This document shows, piece by piece, positions 39,101-45,993 of a DNA stretch of 64,000 nt; the first letter of the stretch is position 1; the number at the start of each line of letters is the position of its first letter. A model generated the notes under the pieces. It was not told the origin of the DNA, did not search any database, and was given only the letters and a program-made list of their open reading frames with translations. The stretch covers positions 62,001 to 126,000 of the forward strand of contig NZ_JAJQXW010000004.1 in NCBI RefSeq assembly GCF_021246445.1, read 5' to 3'. This DNA comes from Rhabdothermincola salaria. GTDB taxonomy: Bacteria > Actinomycetota > Acidimicrobiia > Acidimicrobiales > Acidimicrobilacustridaceae. Both the position numbers and the translations under genes were made by a program.

Positions 39101-39162
39101 GGGGACTCGCCGAGGGCCGCCTGGCCGAGGACGACGGTCGGCTGCGGCCGGGCCCGAGCTGA
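33136..39162 (+). CDS. Hhe-type defence protein: transglutaminase-like, DUF4011, SF1 helicase, Vsr/DUF559-like nuclease, DUF3320
   Basis: The protein has 2008 residues with a GTG start after AGGGGCGGGG. In order: a beta-rich N-terminus; a transglutaminase-like segment near 265-300 (RNGTCIDLACAYAACLEQAG, then VDGHAFAGFF, giving Cys and His); DUF4011 near 415 (SWKSALLDLSMRNPLLNF); SF1 helicase Walker A LEGPPGTGKSQT near 724, VFDEASQIRV near 1353, and LNVAVTRARRQ near 1597; a PD-(D/E)xK-like segment near 1660-1745 (ITEALRERGLRVTADLGLS, KVDLALS); and DUF3320 near 1930-2000. This is the layout of Hhe, a single-gene anti-phage system. It should unwind and cut DNA; the N-terminal domain may act as a peptidase-like or binding module. 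It diverges from the seven-gene run. Confidence 0.85.
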   Translation: MDHSGQFDGQPAESSGTEPAVAPGRSGVNLDAHPGEPELSVSGEATNTPAFSVDVEGPDKIFYALAHNRVPVIRKLGVRNDHADASGTVAIKITSSWSRSAEPPVLPFQVTMQCPGRGDVGILEGLDIRMNDAQMTLIEEACPATLRLEIQPEHGPSQMIERHLEILARDEWAFDPEFPSAIAAFVQPNHPTTNDVLKAASALLQRNTGDGSLQGYQGGPERAVAIGEAIYLAIQDFIDTYINPPASFEENGQKVRALDRVLEERNGTCIDLACAYAACLEQAGLHPLIWLVDGHAFAGFFDTESSLPQASLTDPTTMLNIIEGGGITAVETTCIPNKQPFAEATKAPLGHFTELRLRAMVDVHAAHRAGIRPLPARVRTGDVITVVIDPGPGTAPVIERRDAATNRILPQTVPARIESWKSALLDLSMRNPLLNFRPSRGGLELLPPRGKLPQIEDHLHSGEGFMVHPADQVGELARARGVREATAEADELLQEAWDALGAVLSTTRTKEFATRLRSLISKARLQEQETGANNLYLTLGSLTWEDPRSSAGPVQSPIFLVPVRLDRARGSDIPVVRLDEGGISTPNYCLIEALRARHNLTVPFFSEDMADDSGLDIERGMSSLRKAITDRGLPFLVNDSSALAVLQFSKFRLWKDLDDHWAELMASPVVKHFVENPKTPYVDPANPAKDAVVLDETEVFTPVPADGAQLRAITRAVNGESFVLEGPPGTGKSQTITNLLANALAKGRTVLFVAEKQAALSVVKERLHSVGLDPYCLDLHDKGSDPASIRRQLLHALDHHPGHDAAAWERTERDFAAGASMLRTYRDRLHSPNTNGVSYWAAHVRLGELGPGQQAPVPRRFLEVDAATVTAIREVLASLPAVSGPAQPRPAHPWHLADATSFEQIDRPALTTAINNVRAALDALPTVPLSLPIAGEATTLDELLATQQLLWLHTVGALPPTTMWERVSAAGWRDRANALVEQARAAVASHGEVVGQVGVDLLDVDFGPTLAALEAAKSSFALGRKGRIRGALGDLATRPPFTGMEPPAAAELVARFAAAATALRSWTDAIRSVDGLELPADWRVEAPGALDTAATYIDVLDGAARLLSGTGDCAVAARRFVDAPPMLPPGILTHLGAFDSALRDVQQRLGATEHSIDRWRNGEGLLDAARRSVDDWAADAEENRFIRLQRWLVLSKELEPLTDAGLNEFVEVLLTGSVNGIDAADVFERGFMATTLLDCAERSNLDVFDRYEHDRSIGRFTALLEERQERLRTVIPSLLADGRRFNAQAGVGEVASLRNELQRKSSRGGRSVRQLLSHYPELIQQLSPCFLMSPDSVAKFLTPGKITFDIAVFDEASQIRVAEAVGAMGRARSVVVVGDSRQMPPTTFGAAGSAEPDDLYGTTDIDPLVPEEADSILEEAIDSGLDQEWLSWHYRSQDEALIKFSNDRYYESKLASFPTPAPNRGGRGLDYRRVAGQFDHGGKRNNPVEAKAIVEEIRRRAHDPVESTWSIGVVTLNREQQLEIETQLDALGDPRVNQLRETGEDEERLFVLNLENVQGRERDVILFSTAFSRRADGTAMPLNFGPLNRVGGERRLNVAVTRARRQVVVFSSFDPEDIDENRTTSVGLRHLREYLQLARDFSGQGHAATDVDTEPTDRHRREITEALRERGLRVTADLGLSSFKVDLALSLPEVGDKWLVGVLLDGPDWADRPTVIDRDALPVSVLGGMLGWPRIARVWLPSWRSEPDQVIADLVEATRTAMHTPEPDHAALAPETTNATTTGFSAEEPGVPSEPVVVTAPPPDRTESVQSAAAPVPGAPDDPGAYDDEELFEPWPLEPILGSPEDLDLQTPAVRAAAMDAISFEGPIEVERLLKSVANRFGLARVRASRLAALRSAIPPELIETSSFGEWAWPSADRGRGWKAFRTSDSLIRPIDEIAPAEILNAASAVLAHAFSAEREELVRELAGLFGAKRVTAKIAERVGSIIDWGLAEGRLAEDDGRLRPGPS

Positions 39163-39407
39163 CGGAATGACATGAGCCTGTCGCTCTTCGGCGACGGCGC
39201 CTACCTTTGCCGCCTGCGCGACCCAGCTGGAGTTCTCGGGTGGCGAGGGTCTCCCTCGACGCTGGGAGCGACAGGTAGCCCTCGGGCCCTTGCGACCGGT
39301 CAGGCCCCGGGGCCCCGGGGCCCGAACTGAGCAGCGGCCTTCGGAACATGCGGGTCAGTGTCACATCCAGCCCTTATGTTCTGGATGAACAATGAAGAGG
39401 GGATCGA

Positions 39408-40445
39408 GTGGTGGACGATTCAGAGGAAACCTGGGATCTGAGTGAACTCAGCCCCTACGACCGGCAGGCTTGGCAGGGGATCCAGCGGTGGCAGGACGCT
39501 CCGAGTCGTCGAAGCCTCGTACCGGAGAAGGCTCGTCGGAAGGCCGGACAGATCGGTCAGGGTGTCGCGGAAGCCTGGAAGGAGATCCCCGGAAGCGCTC
39601 ACATCGATGAGGTGGTGCAAATGGCACTGACCGGGGGGAACGAAGCCTTGACCGATGCGGTGGCTGCGTCGCTGAGGCGCGATCGGATCATCCATGCAGC
39701 GAATAGCGCCGGCTGCCCGGTCGAGGAAATCGCCGACCTGCGAAGCCTGGACCTCCAGTCCGTCGACACGATCTGTCCGAGCTTGAACATCCGGTATGCG
39801 GCCGCGTCGGCGGTCACCGGTGCGGGTTCGGGGTTCGTCGCTGGCGGAGGGACCGCCGCCATCATGGGCACCGGAGGGGTCGCCGCGGCACCCGGCGGGC
39901 TGGCCGTCGGCGGAGCACTCGCCGCTGACGTCGTCGCGACGATCGCCCTGGCAGCACGAGTGGTTACCCACTACGCCGGCTACTACGGCTACGACGCTCG
40001 CGAGGAAGAAGAGAAGGCCGTGATCCTCGCTGTCATCGGGGTCGGCGTCGTAGGGGAGGGAGCAGCCAAGCAGACCGCGATGCTCCACGTTCGACAGATA
40101 GCGATGATGGTTGCCCGACGAGCGGCGTGGAGGGAGCTTGGTGAAGAAGTGATCGTCAAGCTGATCCAAGGCTTGTTCGCGAAGCTCAGCGTGACGTTGA
40201 CCAAGAGGAAGCTTGCGCAGGCACTGCCGGTCGCCGGGATAGCAATCGGCGCTGGCTTCAACTACGCGCTCATGCGGAAGGTTGGCACCGCCGCATCTTT
40301 CGCCTACCGCGAGCGCTTCCTCATCGAGAAGTACGGGCTCGACTCCGGCGGGCCCACCCCGGACCTCGCTGACGTGATCGACATCGAGGACTTCGAGGAC
40401 ATGCCTGCGATAGAGGACCACACGGACGAATCAGACATGAACTGA
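39408..40445 (+). CDS. EcsC family protein
   Basis: The 345-residue protein has the EcsC pattern: a Gly/Ala-rich middle (SAVTGAGSGFVAGGG, GGLAVGGALAADVVATIALA), then VVTHYAGYYGYDAREEEEK, and the C-terminal ALPVAGIAIGAGFNYALMRK followed by GTAASFAYRERFL. Family members are thought to associate with membranes through the Gly-rich helices; the biochemical role is unsettled. GTG 39408 follows GAAGAGGGG; GTG 39411 is an equally possible start. The 245 bases before it contain a long CCCC/GGGG-rich palindromic run at about 39300-39325 but no clear promoter. Confidence 0.85.
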   Translation: MVDDSEETWDLSELSPYDRQAWQGIQRWQDAPSRRSLVPEKARRKAGQIGQGVAEAWKEIPGSAHIDEVVQMALTGGNEALTDAVAASLRRDRIIHAANSAGCPVEEIADLRSLDLQSVDTICPSLNIRYAAASAVTGAGSGFVAGGGTAAIMGTGGVAAAPGGLAVGGALAADVVATIALAARVVTHYAGYYGYDAREEEEKAVILAVIGVGVVGEGAAKQTAMLHVRQIAMMVARRAAWRELGEEVIVKLIQGLFAKLSVTLTKRKLAQALPVAGIAIGAGFNYALMRKVGTAASFAYRERFLIEKYGLDSGGPTPDLADVIDIEDFEDMPAIEDHTDESDMN

Positions 40446-40793
40446 GACCCGTGAACGGGTCCACCTGTTCTGCGAGTCCATGACCTTCAACTCCCAGCGC
40501 CGTGAGACCCGAGCGGCCACCGTACCGCTGCTCGCCTTGCACCCCGATTGTTCGTTGCCAGCCACACCGCGTCGCGACCGGACGCAGTTACTCGAGCACG
40601 TCCGACACCACTACTGATGGTGCACCGGATGGATCGGCGCATGAACATCGATCCGAAGCACGCCGCCGATCACCGAGAAATTCTTCCCCGTAGGGGAACG
40701 GCGCCGAGGGCGTTGACAACAAGGCGGACGGTGGCGCACTCCTGGAAAGGCAGCCCGTCGACACCCGGTCGTCGGCCCCCGAGGAGAGTCATC
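40446..40793. other. intergenic stretch with no gene seen
   Basis: The plus frame of the next gene is open through most of this stretch, but its translation there is low-complexity and lacks conserved segments, so I start that gene at 40794. No RNA, repeat or confident promoter was found. Confidence 0.4.
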
Positions 40794-41516
40794 GTGAGCA
40801 CCGCAACCACCAACTTCACCACGTCGAACTCCGCCCCTGCGCCTTCCGGCCGACCGGAGCCCACACCGGTGGAGGTGTTTCGGGCGATCCACCTCGACTT
40901 CGAAGGCACCGCCACCGAGGAGCCCTCACTGCTCGGCATTGCTTGCGAGGGTGAGTGGCACGCCGTCGTGCTCGAACCGGCACTGCGCACCCTCGCCGGG
41001 TGCGGCGTGCTGGGCCAACACGTCAGTGCCGCCGACCTCCCCAAGGTGTTGGCCGCCGTTCGCCGTCGGGCCGAGACCGAGGACCGGCGGCTGTTCGCCT
41101 GGTCCACTCGGGAGCTCGATGCCATAACTGCTGCGCTCGAGGACCCTGACGAGATTGCCTGGTGGACCGAGCACCTCGAGAACGCCATCCCCTTCGCCCG
41201 GCGTTGGGCTCGACGACATGGCGTGGAGCTCCCTCGGGTCCGCCTCCCCAGGGGACACCGCCATACCCGCAACCACCTCGGGCGCTACCTCGCCGCAGTC
41301 GGCTACGACGTGCCCGGCGGCGCAGGGCCCGGCCACACCGCCGCCCGCATCCGCACCCTCCGAGATCAGCTGGCCCGTCGGGGCGACTGGTCCGGTCTGA
41401 CTGCCACCGCCAAAGGCAAGTGGACCAAGCTCTGCGCCCACAACCGAAGCGACTGCCTGGGCATGGCGGCCGTCCTCGGGCAGGTCGCCACGGACCTTGA
41501 GGGCGAGGGGCGATGA
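40794..41516 (+). CDS. putative DEDD-type (RNase H-like) exonuclease
   Basis: The 240-residue protein starts at a GTG preceded by GAGGAGAG. IHLDFEGTATEEPSLLGIAC resembles the first D-x-E motif of DEDD exonucleases, and the same motif occurs in the RNase H-like part of the nuclease/helicase at 4887-8258. A terminal CAHNRSDCLGMAAVLGQV fits the last Asp motif (N-x-x-D). The middle is helical (STRELDAITAALEDPDE, ENAIPFARRWARRHG). It may be a 3'-5' exonuclease acting on DNA or RNA; a catalytically reduced RNase H-fold protein is the alternative. Its stop overlaps the start of the next gene (ATGA), so the two are coupled. Confidence 0.5.
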   Translation: MSTATTNFTTSNSAPAPSGRPEPTPVEVFRAIHLDFEGTATEEPSLLGIACEGEWHAVVLEPALRTLAGCGVLGQHVSAADLPKVLAAVRRRAETEDRRLFAWSTRELDAITAALEDPDEIAWWTEHLENAIPFARRWARRHGVELPRVRLPRGHRHTRNHLGRYLAAVGYDVPGGAGPGHTAARIRTLRDQLARRGDWSGLTATAKGKWTKLCAHNRSDCLGMAAVLGQVATDLEGEGR

Positions 41517-42070
41517 CATCCACCGGAGAGATCGCGCCGCCCGAGAGGACCTGGGCCTCCGCCGCGGCACGACGGGACTGGGAGGCGCGCACAGCGCCGC
41601 CTGCGACTCCCTCCCCCACGCCGCTCGCACCCGCGCCACGAACCCGCCCAGGTGGTCGGACGGCAGCTGCTCGTCGTCGAGTGGAGGGCGCGTCACTGGA
41701 GTTGTTCGACGAGCCCCCACCGACAGAGGTCGAGTCGTTCGAACGACGATGGGCCGATGAAGTGGACTTTGCGACCGTGCGTCGATCCAACCGCGGCTGG
41801 ACCGTCGTCCACCTCTACGGACCGAACGCCCCGATGGGACCGCTCACCGCCTCCGATAGCCACCACCACGACTTCACCACCGCCCTCGAGGCCGCCGAGC
41901 GCCGCAACCAGTGGCGTGACGAACGCAGAGCCGCCGACGCGGCTCGCCGCCAGCGGAAGCCCTGGCGACGACCCTCCTCCTCCCTTGATGAGTTATCGAT
42001 CAGCAAAGCCGCCCCGACCGAGTCGCCCACGCCTCCACTTCGGGGCGCATCCAAATCTTCCCTGCGCTGA
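41513..42070 (+). CDS. hypothetical protein coupled to the exonuclease-like gene
   Basis: The 185-residue protein has a Pro/Ala-rich disordered N-terminus, a compact segment in the middle (ESFERRWADEVDFATVRRSN, GWTVVHLYG), and a basic helical tail (ERRNQWRDERRAADAARRQR). I recognise no family. The ATGA overlap at 41513-41516 indicates co-translation with the upstream putative nuclease. Its 3' end overlaps the 3' end of the minus-strand HTH gene by 71 bases, so one of the two ends may be shorter in reality. Confidence 0.5.
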   Translation: MTSTGEIAPPERTWASAAARRDWEARTAPPATPSPTPLAPAPRTRPGGRTAAARRRVEGASLELFDEPPPTEVESFERRWADEVDFATVRRSNRGWTVVHLYGPNAPMGPLTASDSHHHDFTTALEAAERRNQWRDERRAADAARRQRKPWRRPSSSLDELSISKAAPTESPTPPLRGASKSSLR

Positions 42071-42185
42071 GCTCAGCAACCGGGTTAGGAAAGCCTGGGT
42101 CCTCGTGGACGATCTGGTGCACGCGTTGTCGGGAGATGCCGAGCATCTCGGCGATCTCCGCCACACCAACTAGATCGAGGTCCAC
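42000..42185 (-). CDS. excisionase/AlpA-like helix-turn-helix protein
   Basis: The 61-residue protein, if started at GTG 42185 (GAGGG just before), consists almost entirely of a winged-helix motif: LVGVAEIAEMLGISRQRVHQ, then DPGFPNPVAELSAGKIW and EVEAWATRSGR. This is the pattern of AlpA/excisionase and helix_turn_helix_17-type proteins that bind DNA near attachment sites or promoters. A longer frame reaches 42344 but reads through the divergent promoter region. Its position opposite a recombinase-like gene and beside a perfect inverted repeat fits a local repressor or a recombination directionality factor. Confidence 0.65.
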   Translation of the reverse strand: MDLDLVGVAEIAEMLGISRQRVHQIVHEDPGFPNPVAELSAGKIWMRPEVEAWATRSGRLC

Positions 42186-42200
42186 CCCTCGATTCTGCTG

Positions 42201-42244
42201 TTGACGTGTGACACTGCACCGGTATGCTTGACGACCGTCAAGCA
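42201..42244 (+). promoter_or_regulatory. promoter with overlapping 8+8 inverted repeat, candidate operator
   Basis: TTGACG (42201-42206) and TATGCT (42223-42228) are 16 bases apart and point to the recombinase-like gene. A perfect inverted repeat, TGCTTGAC-GACC-GTCAAGCA (42225-42244), overlaps the -10 element, so a bound protein would block transcription. The small HTH protein encoded just to the left is the obvious candidate repressor. Confidence 0.5.
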
Positions 42245-42316
42245 CCACACTCGAAGTGGCCCCGGCGCAGCGGCAACTGCCCGGGGCCTGGCCGGCACCT
42301 GTTTGGAGGTACCGAC

Positions 42317-43204
42317 ATGGCCGATGGTAGGTCTGCGCGCTCACCTGGGGGGCTGGTCGATGAGCTCGCCGTGGTGCTCACCGAACTCACCGAATTGGAG
42401 GTGTTGTCGAGCCAGAGCCTTCCGAGGGTGACCGAACTGGTCGGTCGGTTCGGCCGGTTCCTCGAGGCGGGTGTGGGTCGAGCGTCACTGCGGGAGGTCG
42501 TGGCCGAAGACGCACGGCTGTTCGTGGTGGCGGACGCGGCGTCGGGCCCGGTCGGGGTGTCAACGATGCATCTGCGCCGGTCGGCGCTGCGGTTGGTGTT
42601 TCGCACGGCACGCCGAGTTGGGTTCGCTGATGGGGATCCAACCGTGGATCTGGTCTTGCCTCCCAAGTCAGGGGTGCGGACCCGGCCGTTGCACGACGAG
42701 GAGGTGGCACTCGCCCGCAGCGGCGCGTTGCACACGTTGACGAGCACCCGCCTGGCTGCGGCCTGGGCGTTGGCGGAAGCGACGGCGCGCACCGCCGAGA
42801 TCCCGAGGCTGACGGTCGGCGATGTGGATCTCGAGACGGGGCGGGTGTGGATCCACGGTGGCGGCCGAACCGTGCCCCGCTGGGGATCCCTCTCTTCGTG
42901 GGGAGCGACCCAGCTCGAACGACACCTGCGGACCCTCACGGCGGGCTCCGAGCAGCTGATCATCTATCGGGGCTGCGGATCGGATCAGAGTCGTCAGGCG
43001 TCGGCGTGTGTGGTCATCGGCGACGTGCTCGCCCGGGCGGGGCTCGGAGCCGAGCCCGACGTGCGGCCGCTGTCGGTCGTGGCCTGGGCAGGCCGTCAGG
43101 TCCTCGATGAGACCGGGCGGATCGAGGAGGTGGCCCGGCGGCTGGGGATGCGCAGCCTCGACCGGGCGGCTCAGCTGATCGGGTTCGATTGGCAGCAGTC
43201 CTAG
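42317..43204 (+). CDS. tyrosine-recombinase-like protein with degenerate active site
   Basis: The 295-residue protein has a strong GGAGGT six bases before ATG 42317. The N-terminal half looks like a core-binding domain (LRLVFRTARRVGFADGDP). The C-terminal half follows the catalytic fold: ATARTAEIPRLTVGDVDLET keeps the first Arg, and WIHGGGRTVPRW fits the beta strands. But the H-x-x-R box reads VRPLSVVAWAGR, LGH has become LGM, and no Tyr nucleophile is present near the end (QLIGFDWQQS). It probably binds DNA without strand exchange, or helps the transposase-like protein encoded three bases downstream. The close spacing supports a single transcript. Confidence 0.7.
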   Translation: MADGRSARSPGGLVDELAVVLTELTELEVLSSQSLPRVTELVGRFGRFLEAGVGRASLREVVAEDARLFVVADAASGPVGVSTMHLRRSALRLVFRTARRVGFADGDPTVDLVLPPKSGVRTRPLHDEEVALARSGALHTLTSTRLAAAWALAEATARTAEIPRLTVGDVDLETGRVWIHGGGRTVPRWGSLSSWGATQLERHLRTLTAGSEQLIIYRGCGSDQSRQASACVVIGDVLARAGLGAEPDVRPLSVVAWAGRQVLDETGRIEEVARRLGMRSLDRAAQLIGFDWQQS

Positions 43205-43207
43205 CCC

Positions 43208-44617
43208 ATGGCATCTGGTCGGCCCGTCGGCGCGCTCGAGAAGGTGGAGGCGCTGTTCGCCAACCCCGCGCTCTACGAGTTGGCGGAGTTGGTGCCCGAA
43301 CCGGACCGCTCCTGCGGTGGGCGCCCGCGTCACTACCCGAAGTTCATGGTCCTCGCCTTCGACGCGTTGTTGTCGGTGTTCGGCTCCGCCCGCCAGGTCG
43401 AAGCCGAACTGGCCCACCCTCTGGTGTGGGGTCTGATCCGCGACACCGCCGCCCGACACCGCCCCGAGGAGAGGCTTCCGGACCGGCCGATGCGCAAGCA
43501 CCACCACCGGTACCTGCGCGACCGGTACCTCACCGACCCCGCCATCTTCGCGTCGCTCGCGGATCGTCACCGCCAACTGGCCATCGACCAGGCCCGCTCG
43601 CTGGGGCTGCTCGACCCGCACGGTGGCGGCTCCTACACCCACCCCGAGCCGTCGCGGATGCTCTATGCCGACGGCAAGGTGATCACCCCGCTGTTCAAGG
43701 CCCAGGGCGACGAACCCAAGCTCGACAAGGCCACCGGTGAGTTGCGCATCCCGCGCCACGAATCCGACGGGCACCTGCACTTCCAAGGCGACGGAGAGAC
43801 CGCGTTCGGGGTCAAGTTCGTGCTCGTCGCCGTGCGCAGCCCGCATCACCGCGGTCGCATCATCGTGGATGCCGAATGGGTGCCCACCGCCGGCGGTGAA
43901 GCCGCCACCGCCATGGACTGCTTCACCCGCCTGGCTCCGCTCGCCCCCGGAGCCCAAGGGGTCATCTACGACACCGCCCTGCGCGGCACCCACCACCAGC
44001 GCCTCATGCGCGACCTCGGTCTTCTGCCCGTCAATCGGGTCACCGCCGCCAAAGCCGGCGCCAAGCGGCCGCGCCGCAAGGACGGCCAGCGCGAGAAGAA
44101 GAGCGTGCACCTCGAGGACAAGACCATCACTGCCCCCGACGGCACCCGCCATCACCTGCGCCTCTACGCCCGCGGCGGCGACCTCGGCATCGGAGACCTC
44201 ACCGACACCGGCGACATCACCTTCACCGAACTGCGCCGGATGCGCACCCACCGCAACGCCGACAAGAACGGCCGCTACCGCTGGTACAACGACTACCGGC
44301 TCCCCGACCGTCACGGCGGCGGCACCCTCACCGTGCGCCTTCACGGCAACGACCAGGATCGGGCCCGCAAGCTGAACCGCACCGAGAACCTGCGACCCAT
44401 TCCCCCTGGGGATCCGGACTTCGCGCGGCTCTACCCGCGTCGCAACGACGCCGAGTCCATCAACCGCGACCTCGACGACACCCTCTATCTGCGACGAGCC
44501 CACAGCCTCGGTGCGGCCCGCCAGCACCTCAACCTGCTCGGCTACGCCCTCGTCATCAACGCCATCGCCGTCCACCGCTACACGCGGCGACGAGCCCCCG
44601 ACGCCCGAGCGGCCTGA
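43208..44617 (+). CDS. DDE-type transposase-like protein
   Basis: The 469-residue protein has a helical N-terminal part (PKFMVLAFDALLSVFGSARQ) and RNase H-like transposase features: ADGKVITPLF (first Asp), GVIYDTALRGTHHQRLM (second Asp), and RRNDAESINRDLDDTLYL (Glu), followed by the ARQHLNLLGYALVINAIAVH helix usual in such transposases. I cannot place it in a named IS family. No terminal inverted repeats or target duplications were found by eye around it and the upstream recombinase-like gene. The pair may therefore be a domesticated or non-classical element rather than a simple insertion sequence. Confidence 0.6.
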   Translation: MASGRPVGALEKVEALFANPALYELAELVPEPDRSCGGRPRHYPKFMVLAFDALLSVFGSARQVEAELAHPLVWGLIRDTAARHRPEERLPDRPMRKHHHRYLRDRYLTDPAIFASLADRHRQLAIDQARSLGLLDPHGGGSYTHPEPSRMLYADGKVITPLFKAQGDEPKLDKATGELRIPRHESDGHLHFQGDGETAFGVKFVLVAVRSPHHRGRIIVDAEWVPTAGGEAATAMDCFTRLAPLAPGAQGVIYDTALRGTHHQRLMRDLGLLPVNRVTAAKAGAKRPRRKDGQREKKSVHLEDKTITAPDGTRHHLRLYARGGDLGIGDLTDTGDITFTELRRMRTHRNADKNGRYRWYNDYRLPDRHGGGTLTVRLHGNDQDRARKLNRTENLRPIPPGDPDFARLYPRRNDAESINRDLDDTLYLRRAHSLGAARQHLNLLGYALVINAIAVHRYTRRRAPDARAA

Positions 44618-44798
44618 ACCGCTAGCTCGTCGAGCGCATCGCACCGAGAGAGGCGACGCAGCGCGCCTCGATCCGCCCCACAGCCCCGATTCGCGCTCCC
44701 AACGGCGGCCGAGGCCGACCGAACCTCACTGGCAGCCCCACTACGCTGACCCCCGATCGGCGAGCAGTGGGTTTCGCGCCACCTTTTCGCCATCCCCC

Positions 44799-44872
44799 GC
44801 CCTCGTAGCTCAGTCGGATAGAGCGACCGCCTCCTAAGCGGTAGGCCACAGGTTCGATTCCTGTCGGGGGCG
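44799..44872 (+). tRNA. tRNA-Arg (anticodon CCU)
   Basis: The cloverleaf folds fully: acceptor GCCCTCG with CGGGGGC (one G-U pair), D-arm GCTC/GAGC, anticodon stem ACCGC/GCGGT with loop CTCCTAA (anticodon CCT, decoding AGG), and T-arm ACAGG/CCTGT around TTCGATT. The discriminator is G and no CCA is encoded. TACGCT at 44742-44747 may be its -10 element. It sits at the right edge of the mobile/defence region, a typical integration position. Confidence 0.95.
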
Positions 44873-44961
44873 CTCGAAGCACCACCGCCGGCCTCTGGTC
44901 ATCGCCACGGACCGGTGCGAGGCTCGCGACGGTTCGGTCCTCGACACCTCGGAGGTGACCC

Positions 44962-45318
44962 GTGCGCCCACCCGGCGACATCGACATCGGCTCGGTCCTG
45001 CAGGGAGCCCAGCGGTCCACCGACGTGCGCCGGGTGTTCGGCGACGCCATCGAGCGCGACGGCGTGACGGTCATCCCGGTCGCCCAACTGCGCGGCGCCG
45101 GGGGTGGTGGTGGCGGCACGGATGCCGACACCGACGCAGCCGGTTCCGGCGGGGGCTACGCCATCACCGCTCGCCCGGTGGGCGTGCTGGTGATCCGCGA
45201 CGGCCAGGTGGAATGGCAGCCCACTCGTGACCCCGATCGGCTCGCCCTCGCCGGACTCGCCACGTTCGCCCTGGTGCTCCTGGTCGTACGGGGTGCGCTG
45301 CGGCGGGGCCGCAGCTGA
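44962..45318 (+). CDS. GerW/YtfJ-family-like small protein with C-terminal membrane helix
   Basis: The 118-residue protein starts at GTG after a good GGAGGTGA. It has the family order: DIGSVLQGAQRSTDVRRVFG, then VTVIPVAQLRG, a Gly-rich stretch (GAGGGGGGTD, GSGGGYAI), then RPVGVLVIRDGQVEWQP. In spore formers GerW is needed for a germination enzyme; in actinomycetes similar proteins exist with no established role. The end has one membrane helix (LALAGLATFALVLLVVRGAL) followed by Arg, so it is probably membrane-anchored. It stands alone. Confidence 0.75.
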   Translation: MRPPGDIDIGSVLQGAQRSTDVRRVFGDAIERDGVTVIPVAQLRGAGGGGGGTDADTDAAGSGGGYAITARPVGVLVIRDGQVEWQPTRDPDRLALAGLATFALVLLVVRGALRRGRS

Positions 45319-45503
45319 ACGGGCGGCATCGATCCCATGAGGTCAGCACTCTAGGAAAGTGGGGCGCGGCGGTGCCGACCGTGGGGTGGAGTGTCCAGGC
45401 CGACACCACCGCGCTACGTGTCTAGCGCATCACGCAGCGCGCGTGGGACACCCCCGGTCGTGGGCCTCACGAGACCGCCCCTCCGCCGGACGCCACCGGG
45501 AGA

Positions 45504-45698
45504 TCAGTGCGTGCTCCGACGCCAGTCGAACGGGATCATGGCCAGCCAGAACACCGCCACGACCCCCCACAGCACGGCGCCGAGCGTGTGCTGGTGGTCG
45601 ATGTCGGCGATCACGTACGACAACGTGAGCACGAGGAACAGCACGTCGATGACGATGCGGGTGGAACGGGCGGTGAACCAAGAGGTGGCAGCATCCAT
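45504..45698 (-). CDS. small membrane protein
   Basis: This 64-residue protein has two predicted membrane helices (VIDVLFLVLTLSYVIA and LGAVLWGVVAVFWLAMIPFD) joined by a short His-containing loop (DIDHQHT). The family is not recognised. ATG 45698 has only a weak Shine-Dalgarno. The hydrophobic pattern and the clean start and stop argue that it is real. Confidence 0.5.
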   Translation of the reverse strand: MDAATSWFTARSTRIVIDVLFLVLTLSYVIADIDHQHTLGAVLWGVVAVFWLAMIPFDWRRSTH

Positions 45699-45993
45699 GC
45701 CCTACGACATCGGACGGCGGCCGGTGGCCCTGTAGGTGCCGGCCGGTGCTCGGGACTACGGGCAAGGGGCAAGCGTGCGAGCGGCTCTGACGTGCGGCGG
45801 TTGCCCTTCCCCGGGGGCTCGCGAGCAGTAGGATCGCGACCAGCGCAGAGGCCCACCGCTCCGGCGCTTGCCCACAGGTGACCCCCCGGGGTCGATCAGC
45901 CCTCACGGCCCGCCATGAGGACGAACCACACGCCGTCGATGCTGGCGGCGACCACGCAGCGACGATCGCTCCTCACCAATCCGGAGGGCTTCG

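Noticed and set aside
39300-39325. GC-rich palindromic run as a transcription terminator after the Hhe-type gene
   Set aside because: It has stretches of G and C that could pair, but no following T-run and it lies 140 bases after the stop, so I could not support it.
42668-44644. 658-codon minus-strand frame opposite the recombinase-like and transposase-like genes
   Set aside because: The plus-strand genes have ribosome sites and family motifs; the minus frame is low-complexity Gly/Val-rich sequence.
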